A stretch of DNA of 64,000 bases from assembly GCA_015345905.1 (NCBI GenBank), contig JADDTR010000012.1:752578-816577 (forward strand), written 5' to 3'. The DNA is from Aotearoamyces nothofagi (Eukaryota > Ascomycota > Leotiomycetes > Leotiales > Tympanidaceae). This document shows, piece by piece, positions 33,816-44,143 of this stretch. A program made the translations under genes and the position numbers. The first letter of the stretch is position 1; each line of letters starts with the position of its first letter. Below the pieces are notes generated by a model, which worked only from the letters and a program-made list of their open reading frames with translations, did not search any database and was not told the DNA's origin.

Positions 33816-36800
33816 CGTGATACCTCCGAAATTCGTAATAATTCATGGCATGAAGCCTTCCTAGCCTCGTGTTGTTCAAACCAAGCCAGATTTCGTGTTG
33901 TATGCGCGCGTCGTGGACGTATATTTGATTGTGGTGGGGTTCGTGATTGATGTCCTATGCCAGGATGACCGACGAGTGGACAATTGAATTTGACTGGTGG
34001 ATGGCAGTTCAGCGGCGGGTAGCTCTGGTCAATCAATGATGACTGCGTCTGATTCAATACACTTTTCAATCAGGGGAAGCTGTCGAGAAACGGCCGATGG
34101 TTAAGGGCTGGGTGAACAGTACGAAGGTACCTATCTTCTTGGGATTCCAACCGCTTTATCGACTCGGTTCCTGCAATCGGAGAGGATGGTACCGCGAGGA
34201 AGCGAACAGGAGTCGGCGATGTGCTGGGGCCTCAAGAAATGGATGCCGACCAGCGCACAGAGCTCGGAGCCTGTCCCTCTGCCAAGATAAGCCTCGAAAG
34301 CGTGGATGCGCGGTTAAACTCGTCGACCTAGCCGTGATCGGGGTGAGCGCGAGGAGGAAGATACAATGCCCTGGAGGCCGTGAGAAGTAGTGGCCGACTC
34401 GTTCTCAACGTCTTACCGTCAAGTCGGGCGTGGGTAAAAGTTAGCTCGTTAGGAAGGTACAGAAGGGGACCTCTAAGATATCGCTAAGACAATTGTGGAT
34501 AGCTCGAAAAGCAAAGCATTCTTGGACAACTGACAATTACTGTGATGTAGGTAGTAGGTAGGTAGGTTGTAGATATTGTATGTACTAGTTCACTGACGAG
34601 CGACGAGCGACGAGCGACGACTTCTCGGTCTCGGCGCTCTCTCTCTACTTTAGACGTGATGCTCTTGGTTGCGATATCTACTACGGCGCTTACTGAGCGG
34701 GCCTGTTGCAGAAACGTGAAGATTTGCTCCAGAAGCGCAATCCCACGATGATAAGAAGCAAGCAGAGCACAGTAGAGCGGAGGAAGAGGGGCCTGTGTAT
34801 CCTTTGTCTACAGAGTATGAGTGCAACTACTAATTCAGTAATTGCCAGGACACGTTTTATAATCTAAAAGACGCTCTGAAGCTCCTCCATCAGCTAGCTA
34901 TAGCTACAACTATACACGCATGCATGCGATTCAAGAGCGTTCGCTCGAAAGAATTCTCTTTTTCCATCGGCCATAAATGCGACCGCTGCAGGGCAGAAAG
35001 TGGAGAGACATGGCGGGTCAATGCTGGAGGTCAAGGAAGGCCTGTGCCCTGTGCGGGTAACTAACAATTTAATACCACCGAGTATACCATAGTATGCACG
35101 TAGGATGCGTGGAATGCGTGAAATGAACTAGTAGCCAAGTCTGTTGCAAATCTTGCGAGGTAAGTCAAAGTAAGAATAAGGTCGAAGTACTGCATCGCAT
35201 GCCACCGTTGGTGCCCGTTATTGTATTTTACATGCATTGTACCCACCATAACTGACGCATTGGACCATCATCACCACAACAACAACCACAATGTGGTGCG
35301 CAACTGATTTGGTTCAGTGACAGGATCATCGGTATGGCCTTGGTTCGGCCGCGTTCCAATAAGGCGCGGCAGTCGGGATGGTACAACACCAACACACTAC
35401 ACACATGATAATCGAGGTATGTATACAGAAGAGCCGTCGCAAGGACCTTTTGGCCGGCTACTAACAGTGGTGCTGGATGCTTGTGAGCAAAACTACCTCG
35501 GAACCAATCTCCCCGCAATATGGACACGATCGTGCCCATGGGTTGCATGAACTTCTCTACAAGCGGTCTAGAGCAAGTAGGTGAATACCAGAGAAGAATA
35601 GTCCATTCCTTGTACGATCATACAATACCCCACGGGGAAGATCTTGAACGGGACAATTCCCGAAGACATACGGCGCGTGCTGCAGTGCCAGCCATGGCAG
35701 AAGTCATTCATGCCTCGGTCTCCAAACCTTGGTATTTGGCGGCCCCGTATTAGACTGAATTATAGGCTGTTCGTTTTAGTATCAGCGGAACAGACTTAGA
35801 AATTTGAAAACAAGGTATTGCGGGATATTGAAATGCGAGTTGAGAGGAATAGATGTGGAATAGGCTTTAAACTTTTGGCGAGCAGTCTTCGACGACGGCC
35901 TACGATTTCATGCATGTGAGGCTCCTAGGAAATGGTTCAAACTAAGCTTCGGGTGCCGCTGAGGATCCGTCTAGCACACCCGAGGCACTGGGGGCGTCTG
36001 TTCCTAAGGACAGGTTATATGTTTGGCACTTGCTCATCATAAAAGGAGAAATTAGAACAGCATCACTTGACAGCGGAAGATCGTGTCCAGCCATTTCTCG
36101 AAGTAGCGCGTCTAAACCCCCACGAAATAAAGAATTTTCAAAAAATATCTTACATGGAAAAGGCACTTCGTATAGGAGATAGGCTATCACCTTAACAATA
36201 GGCTATTCCAACGACTCGGTGTGGTGTAAATGGTTGGAAATCCGAAGACCCAGATGAATAGCGGGGATTGAACGGAGGACATGCTGTGCTATGCATGGCA
36301 AATAACTGACTATGACTTTTGAAAGCATCGAGTTTTGGACGGTATTGATTTTTGGTCACAACAAAGACACGAATATCTGGACGGTGTATAGAGAGTATCT
36401 TACATAGGCTGGATAGTTCCCAGCATCCATTCTTGGGGCTTGAAGGGCAGTGCAACTGAGGATTTGGCGATTGCAGATATCGACGGTATCCTGGAGTGAA
36501 AAGGATGGGCCGTTATTCGTATAGCGGACGGGCCATGGAGTAGCAGCAATCCAGCAAAAGACCATAACGTGGCCGTGTGGCCTGGACAAGAAAACTCGAA
36601 AGCAACATGTAATGTACTGTGTATAGGATAGGACCTATGTAGAGTTTAGCAGATGGTTTGGACCGGCTAAATGGTAGGTAGAGGACGAGCGACAGCGTTT
36701 GTGTGCTACTAAGTTCGGACTATAAGGTACTATTGGGACCGAAGTGCTCCTAGGAAGCGATCATGCCCACCCACCTGGTTTATTTTCAAAGATCAGCCTT

Positions 36801-36950
36801 GAAAAAATCTTCGGAGGCAATTTCAGACCTGACAAGGGTAGGGCAGAGCTAGAATTGTCAAGAGCAGCGACGGAGGCGTGGGCCGGCCCGCGAAATTGCT
36901 TCCGCTGCTACCTTAGTTTGGTAAGTGCCTTACAAAGTAGTTTCTGCATT
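33816..36950. other. Upstream region of the Ras GEF gene; first part of a 10 kb gene-free spacer
   Basis: Ordinary-composition sequence holding the Ras GEF promoter and leader. It has a 7-bp tandem array (GACGAGC units, 34594-34621) and a copy of the GTAGGTAGTAGGTAGGTAGG-type motif (34547-34566). Frames up to 106 codons on both strands overlap each other and resemble no known protein; I regard them as chance. Confidence 0.55.
34594..34621. repeat. Short tandem repeat, unit GACGAGC (about 4 copies)
   Basis: Four near-perfect copies of a 7-bp unit lie upstream of the Ras GEF gene. Confidence 0.85.
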
Positions 36951-39900
36951 GTTCTAGAATCCCCGGTCCAGTTGCTGTAGTGTATACAGTAGTACTGTAC
37001 GAGTGCTTGAAGACACACGGAAATACAGCAAGCACTCTGCTGTAGAGGGTATTTTGCTAACTACCCGCTGTCACGCCTCGGGCCTGGAGCCAGCGGGAAT
37101 ATCTCTTCCCCCGTACGGTCCCGGGACTGCGAGTGCGGATTGCTTGTTCCTGTCTACCTATGCTCAAGCAACTTAAGTATCGGGGTCTCACTAACGTATA
37201 TACGGACGAAAGGGCTTATTCACTGTTACAGTAGTGCTTAACCCGCTGTCGGGCTTTGAGACGTGGTCGATACTACTGCATGTAGGGACTTGCGCCCTCC
37301 CGTACGGACCACACTTACTTCCAGCCTTCGCATGGTCTACGTTATCTTGTCCCTCTCTTGACCTCAGTTGCTACCCCTCCATTGTCCCTGGGCCAAGGAT
37401 GGCTCAACACGAGGATAGCGGCAAAGACACCGTACGCAGGATCATCATCTTGTTTGCTTCCGGAAGTACTGTAAGTCTCGAGACCCTCGGACCGTTCATC
37501 TCCAACCAGAGCGATGGATGTATAGCAGGCGTGGTAGGTTACGCTACTACAGTAGATAGGACTTCTTCTGGCCGAAGTGGGGGTCGGCTTGGGTCGTTGC
37601 ATGATCTCGCAACCATTTCTCTGGGAATCCAAGATGGCAAGGGCCGGCTTAACCATGTCCTCCAATGTTCGGGTATCCCAAGTAGCAAAAGATGACTGGC
37701 CCTAATTTCTACAGGGTACAGGTGCATACAGAACAGTCCGGTAAGTACGGTACAATACCAGTGAGTACTTGCCTAGCACTTCTAGCACTTGCCTCAGGGA
37801 GGTGCTACGTGTCCCGCCGACGGCCAAAGCGATCGTTGGAACCACCCTTGTACTGGATTTTATTTTGGCCTTCTCTAGCCATATGTACAGTACTGCACTG
37901 TACGGTACGGTACACAGTATATCATGTCGAATGCGGGAAGATGGGCAGGCTGGCACCCCGGCACGTGCAGAGTGTTCACTGTTCAGCTAGGTCCTCGGTC
38001 GTTGCCGATGTTTCTTCCGAGTCACTTGGACTCCGATAGAAAGGTAAAAAGCAAAGCCACATTCAGCCGGGATCGTCCAGGCAAGCAACCAAGCCGGCCA
38101 TGTTCAAGAGTGCGCTGGGCGCACAGGTGGCTGGGTGCCAGCGCCCGCTGCCAACGAACATCCTCGCATACTGTACTGCACTGCACATTGTAATATCGAC
38201 GACGATGACGGACCGACCGGCCGGCCGTCGAACAGCATAGATTGCCAACCCCGCCTCCCTTACCCATCTATTCTACTCGCTCAGTATCGCGAGGATCGCG
38301 AGTATCGCGAGTATCGTAAGTATGTAAGTGTGTACTGTACTTGCTCATGGCCTGTCCAGGTGTGTGTGCCCTAGTTGAGCTACGGCCCATCCGCCCTTTT
38401 GGCCAGATGGATCCGGGGAAGACGTTCCATGAGCCTAGCGTCCCAAGGCACTCCGCTAGGCAGGCGCACTGGGAACATCCCCACTGAGTCCATGCACAAC
38501 AGCGTCCGGCTAGGGTATCTGCATGGCACTGCTGCGCTGCTGCACTGCTGCACTGCTGCACGCTGCTGTCCACTGCCGCACTTGCCATGCCAACCGCTGC
38601 CAGGTACGGCGCCTAGGAGGGTCTCCTACTGCAAGTGCAGCGTCCAGGTCCTGTACAGCGCCCAGGTACATCCTTGCAGCCGTCAAAAGACTCAAAAGAC
38701 TCAAATGTAGTTCACGCGGGCCCACCCGGCCTTTCCAAGTCCCCATCCGCGTCCCATCTGCGTCCCATCCGCCGTCCCAGACGAAGTTCAGGTGCGCCAG
38801 ATCAGCAATACACAATACAGTAGTGCAGTACAGTACAGCAAATAATGAAGATGCCGGGATTTCTTGACAGATCACAGGTGGCCAGTCGCACCATTTCCAA
38901 CAACGCGCCGTGATGATAATGCATCGTCGACACAAACGCAGCAGCGTGCTCCCATCCCATCGTCAGGAGTCAGTTACTCAGTCAGTACCTTACGACTGTA
39001 ATGTAGTACTTGCCGTCGCTGAGTTTAGAAATATGCATCAGATTACTGATAGCCTACATGCAAACAAGTTCCCGCCGTCAGAGCCGCCGAAAAGATGTCT
39101 AGCCTGCGTGGCTCCCTCGGTTTGTCTCCTACAGACTCCGCACGCTCCGGTAGCTATCTTCTGCATACTCCGTACAGTATTCGTGCTCGAAACAAGTTCC
39201 TTCCTCAGGGGCTTCTGTGCTAAATTGGCGGCGACGGGCTACAAGCTACGGGCTACCTTGCTCTCCCTGCTTAACAAGTCCAGCAGACGAGTATGAGCAG
39301 CGTTCCGTCTGTTTCGGAGGTGGGCTTCACACTCTGCAGCAGATAGAGAGGGCATGTCTGAGAACACCTGGAGGCGGTGTACATATCATATCGCGTGCAG
39401 CAAGACACCGAAGCGGTGAATAATGTCGAGGGCAGTGTTTGTCCCGCCAGATCTGGTGTCAGTAGCCGCGCCGTGTACATACAGACCGCCCTATAAGGGC
39501 CGACCGGGCACCCTTTCTTAGCCTGTAGTGAAGAGAAGGCCAAGGTTTTGATCCGAGGACTCTCGCACCGAGCGAGCTTCTTTTGGCTCTTCATTACTCG
39601 TACTCCGTAATAATAGGGATTCCAACGTCCCGGTCCGTCCCTACCTCTGTGCCCGCCAGGGTCACGACACCAGACACCAGGTACCAGCCCCACTTGAGGC
39701 GCTCAATGAAAACCGTCGGAAATCATCTTCAAAGCTACTGTACTACCGTACAGCAGTAGTACACGACCCGACCCGACTATCTTCGTAATCGCCTATGAAG
39801 CCGTGGCCGTCGCCCCTCACCCCTCGCCCCTCGCACGCCTTAGGCTTTACCTTTCTCATACTCACAGTATACAGTAGTAGTAGTGCCTGGAAAAGCAATC

Positions 39901-40733
39901 ACGGATGTGCCGCGATGCCGTCATCACGTCTTTTGCTAGAAGATTTCCGCAAGACTACTGTAGTGGACGCGGGAAAAGAAAGTGCAGGTACGTAAGAGCC
40001 TTGCCCGTGACTCGGCCACCTCTCTTGTGAGTCTACGGAGAGCCTACGGAGAGTCTACAGAGAGTTGTGCCGCAGACTATGAATAGAGATGGCCACTACG
40101 GTGAGTGGCGCATCGTCGTCCTTCTGGCCAATTGAGGGGGGAGTACAGCCCGGATGTGATACATCCATGCGCCCCTTTGCAAAACAACAACGCACTACAG
40201 AGTACGCGGAATGGAACGAGCACCCTCCAGCCCTCCACATCCTGCGGACATTCTCGGCTGGCTCACGTGCTGGCGTTGGAATGTCAAGAAAGCGAGCAAG
40301 AACTATATGGGTGGAGCTTCGGGTGGCGTATATTACTCTTTTATCACGGCACTGTACCTGGCACCCGGAGAGCTCGGAATATCCTGCTCGGTGACCCGGT
40401 CGAATCTATACTCCATACGCTGTCTGGGCGCGGAAGAGAACTCGGGAGTCTTTGTTACTACTGTGGTGGCGGTGAAGCACCGACTATTCGGATGTTCATC
40501 ACGAGGATGCTGGACACTGCTTAGGACGTGACGTGCATTGGTTGTTATAGTACAGTACTGCGATGGGCTCGTTGGCATCTGATAGCTACAGTATTAGCCC
40601 GACAGCCGTAGCGGATTGGTATGGAGGTATATGTAAGGTACCTGAGGCAGAGAGGTACATAGGGAGGTAGTGGGCAAGCGGGCAAGCTGGAGCCGAGGAA
40701 TGCAGCTCCAGCATTGTCGCAGCGAGGACGGAG

Positions 40734-40824
40734 TGCCGTGCCCCGTGCCCCGTGCCCCGTGCCCCGTGCCCCGTGTCCCGTGTGTCCTGTGTCCCGTGTC
40801 CTGTGTCCCGTGTCCCGTGTCCCG
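40734..40824. repeat. GC-rich minisatellite, 7-bp unit CCCCGTG / TCCCGTG
   Basis: About twelve consecutive copies of a 7-bp unit with C/T variants. It gives misleading long open frames in which Pro, Cys, Arg and Val repeat. Confidence 0.9.
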
Positions 40825-41560
40825 CGGAGTGGAGTACGGACGGATAGGGCAGGCAGAGTACAGCAAGTACAGCACAGGACAGTACTACTGTACTGTATGT
40901 ACAGGACAGGAGGTAGGTAGGCTGGTAGGATATACCTATAGGGTATACCTATTTACGGCGTGCGGGATCCTTTTCGACGCAAGCTGGAAGCTGGAACTTG
41001 CATCCTCCAGGGCGAGCCAGCCTGCATCCGAACCCTGCACTCCACATACCATACCGAGTTGGCGCCAGCCAGGCCTCGGAGGCTGAGGAAGGATGGGTAT
41101 TCTGAAAGCCATGCCCATCTGTACTGTACAGTAGCTCTGCCACTCGGCGCAGTGGCTTGTCTCGAGACGCAGGCCAGCCACGTAGCCGATGTCCTGTACA
41201 TCATTCAAATATGCGTGTGTGTGTATATACTCTGAATATACTCTGGCCATGCTCTGGATATACAGGACAAAACGACATCGGTGAGGGCGTAGGGGGTAGG
41301 AGACGGGATGGGTGTGTCCTCGTGCACCGGAACCTGACGAAGGAGGGCCAGAGGCCTCGTGGAGCCCGACTCCGACTCCGAGCCCCCCCACCATGCATTG
41401 ATGCACTGATGCATTGGTGCATTGATGACTGGCCGGACTTTACGTCTACGCTGGACGTGTACTGACTGACTGTCCTGGCGGTGGGCAAGTCCCAGGAGTC
41501 GGGGCGTCGAGCGTGGCCGAAACAGCTGGCTACGAAGCAGCGTTCATTATTCATTTAGTG

Positions 41561-41601
41561 CTGTACTGTACTGTACTGTACTGTACTGTACTGTACTGTA
41601 C
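41561..41601. repeat. Microsatellite (CTGTA)8
   Basis: Eight perfect 5-bp copies followed by C. Each neighbouring pair creates GTACTGTAC-like words, the same motif that is scattered singly through the surrounding 6 kb. Confidence 0.95.
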
Positions 41602-42186
41602 GATCGGGCCACATTGCAGTGCTACGGGGCCGGGCAGGTGCTGGATTGGGGGGATCTAAGGCCATCTTAGGGCATCTTCGGGCATCTCAGAGCATCTTAG
41701 GTACCTCAGGTCGGCACGGCAAGGCAAGGCAAGGCACGTTAGGGGGGGGACAGGACAGTAGCTGAGGACAGTAGCTGCTGACAGTAGCTGATGACAACGC
41801 AGCGCTGCTCCACCAGCCAGGCCGGCCGGCTACCTGACTCGCAAGGCATCTGGCATCTGGCATCTGGCGTCCTGTCCTCGGCACTTGCACCGCACCACGA
41901 GGGCCAGCCTCAGCCTGCCTTAGCGAGCCGGTATCGACCCCGCGACAGCAGAGACGGCTCTTTGCGGCAGGCTCTCGCCAGGACCGGATGCAGGCCAGCA
42001 GCAGTCCGGCGTCGTGCTGGGCCCTCGGGGATGGAGGAGGAGAGAGAGGCCGACCGTACCGTGCGTACTACTTTGCTGTCTCAGGCGCCCGTTGCGGCAG
42101 CGTGTGTCGGTGCCGGTGCGGGCGTGGGCGTGGGCGTGGGCGTGCGAGGCTGCCAGCGCTGGCCGGGCACTGCCGGGCACTGCCAG

Positions 42187-43425
42187 CACGCACGCACGCA
42201 CGCACTGCCAGACCCGACACAGAGACACAGAGACACAGAGACACGGAGACACGCCAGACTCCAGCCGGTGGAGGGGGGTGGGGTGGGAGGGGAGGGGGGA
42301 AGAAGAAGCCCCGCCGAAGCCGGCCTGGGCAGTGGAGTGGGTGGGTGCCTGAGTAAGTGGCAGGGTTAGGCAAGAGAGGCAGGAGAGGCAGGAGAGGCAG
42401 GAGAGGCCAGGCAAGTTGAGGTGAGGCGAGGTGAGGCGAGGCAGGCATAGGCAGGTAGGCAGGCAGTCACGAGAAGCCCGTAAGCGGTGCTTTCAGTATC
42501 CAGTACTGGAGTAGTGGTGGCCGTAGCGGTGGCCGTAGCGGTGGTTGTACTGTGGTAGTGGCCGTCGTGGTGGCCGTAGCGGTGCTGCCACAGTGGGCGA
42601 GTGGGTGCGACAGTGCCGCCTGCAGTGCTCCTCGTGATGCGCGGGCTGGAGGGGGCAGCCTGCCTACAGAGAGAGACAGAGAGAGACAGAGCGAGGGGGG
42701 GGGGGTCGGCGAGGGGGACTTGGCTGTGCCCTGCTCGCTCCCGCACTTGTTACAGCTACAGGCTACAGGCTACGGGCTACGGGCTACGGGCTACGGGCTA
42801 CAGCTACCTGCTACAGTACAGAGTGCTGTGGCAAGTGGTAAGTACATGTAAGTTGCGGTGCGGTACGCACGGTAACGAGCGACACTGGCACTCCCTGGCC
42901 AGTACAGTAGTACTGTAGAGTACTGTATACCTGATCAGGCACTGCAACGGCCCTCCCCCAGCCCCCGCCTGCTCCGCCGCCTGCCTGCCCGCCCGCCCAG
43001 CGCCCAGCAGGCAATCAGTCACAGTCAGTCAGTCAATCCGTCAATCCGTCAATCCGCCAATCCGCCAATCCATCCATCCAGCCCGCCAATTCCGATGCCA
43101 AGACGGGGCTTGCGGGCCTGCACGCTTGTGGGCTCTCGCAGCCGTGGCCCCGTGGCCCCGTGGCCCCGCTCCCCGAACAGGCCAAGGCCCATGCATCCCA
43201 CGCCCGCGCCCCCCCTGCCCAGCGCGGAGCCAGGCTAGGCTGCCAGCGTCGCCAGCGCCGCCGCGGTCACTTGCTCCTTGCACTGGCGCCGTCGCTGGTT
43301 GTGTTGTCGCGGGTCTGTCGCTGGGGCTCCTCTGGCTCCTCTCGCTGGCTCCCCTCGCTGGCTCCCCGCTGGCCGCTGGCCGCCGACCGCTGTACCGCTG
43401 TACCGCTGTACCGCTGTACCGCTGC
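42187..43425. repeat. Cluster of short GC-rich tandem repeats
   Basis: At least six different arrays lie within 1.25 kb. They are CGCA units (about 42188-42203), AGAGACAC (42220-42253), GGAGAGGCA 9-bp units (about 42371-42408), GGCTACA/GGCTACG 7-bp units (about 42756-42803), GTCAATCC/GCCAATCC 8-bp units (about 43030-43072) and CGCTGTAC 8-bp units (about 43388-43420). There is also a run of ten G near 42697-42706. The region is strongly GC-rich. Frames of 100-225 codons open on both strands here are a by-product of that composition. Confidence 0.85.
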
Positions 43426-43440
43426 CGCTGCCACTGCCAC

Positions 43441-43700
43441 TGCCACTGTCTCTGCCACTCTGCCACTCTGCCACAGCCTGGCTGGCTCCCTCCCTCCCTC
43501 CCTCCTTTTCCCTCCCGCTCGCTGGCCTGGCGGGCCTGGCGGGCCTGGCTGGCCTCGCGTGTCGGGACTTCCCCCCCTCCCTTCTTGTCCCAGCGTCCCC
43601 TCTGTCTCTGTCTCTCTCTCCCTCGCCCTCCCCTTCCCTCTTCCCTCTTCGCTCGTCCCTCGTCCCTCGTCGCTCGTCCCTCCCCCCCTCCCTCCCCTCC
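43441..43700. promoter_or_regulatory. Pyrimidine-rich tract upstream of the C2H2 transcription factor
   Basis: The plus strand is dominated by C and T (CCCTCCCTCCCTCC-type runs, CTCGTCCCTCGTC repeats). CT-rich blocks before the transcription start are common in fungal promoters, so this may be the core promoter of the gene starting at 44144. That is inference; no transcript evidence is available. Confidence 0.45.
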
Positions 43701-44003
43701 ACCTAGAAAAAGTTCCACATACCTGTAGGCTACTTGCTCCTTAACACATACACATCTTCACTCCGTCGCTCTCTTGCTTCGTTCTTCCCTCGTTATTCTC
43801 GCCGTCACTCCTAATCGCCCTCGAGCCATACTCTCCCCCCCCCGCCACTCACCAAGCACCGGCGACGTAGCATCCCGCCTCCTAATAATATCAGCCCGGA
43901 CTGCTCGTCCCGCGCGACTCTGATTGCGACCGCCTGTGCCGTCGGCCTTCAGCTCGCGACGACCCCTCAGAACCCCATCATCATCCCCCCATCACATAAG
44001 TCG

Positions 44004-44063
44004 ATGCAAAGAAGAGAGAAAGGAATGACATCCATACACCAACAGAACTCCGTCACACTTTAA
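44004..44063 (+). other. Possible upstream ORF (19 codons) in the leader of the C2H2 factor
   Basis: An ATG at 44004 opens a short frame (MQRREKGMTSIHQQNSVTL) that stops at 44061-44063, 80 bp before the main ATG at 44144. If the transcript starts upstream of it, for example in the CT-rich block, it could reduce translation of the main frame. The TSS is unknown. Confidence 0.3.
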
Positions 44064-44143
44064 ATCATACGCCGCCGCTCGCGAGCCAGGACCGATATTC
44101 AACCATCGATCTTGAAGGACGACAGTCACTACTCGTCGCCACA

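Larger units (their letters stand above)
36960..42940. repeat. Field of dispersed GTACTGTAC/CAGTAC words
   Basis: Over roughly 6 kb, words built from TACTGTA, GTACAGTA and GTACTGTAC recur far more often than elsewhere. Examples: 36982-37001, 37885-37920, 38168-38178, 38331-38341, 38815-38838, 39735-39763, 40548-40561, 40877-40902, 41116-41132, 41561-41601 and 42900-42930. Many are self-complementary. They do not sit at fixed spacing and are not flanked by an evident common element, so this is a motif field and not one simple repeat. Confidence 0.75.

Noticed and set aside
35942-36190. 82-codon minus-strand frame, somewhat protein-like
   Set aside because: No recognisable motif, no supporting splice pattern, and similar-length frames occur by chance in this spacer.
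40734-40824. Repeat array resembling a CRISPR
   Set aside because: Units are 7 bp with no spacers; a plain minisatellite in a eukaryote.
41791-42746. Overlapping 110-190-codon frames
   Set aside because: Low-complexity translation of minisatellites in several frames at once; no conserved motif.
43041-43728. Open frames of 190-225 codons on both strands (Arg/Gly-rich on minus, Pro/Ser/Leu-rich on plus)
   Set aside because: They overlap each other on both strands, are made of tandem-repeat words and pyrimidine runs, and show no domain; open only because GC-rich repeats lack stops.
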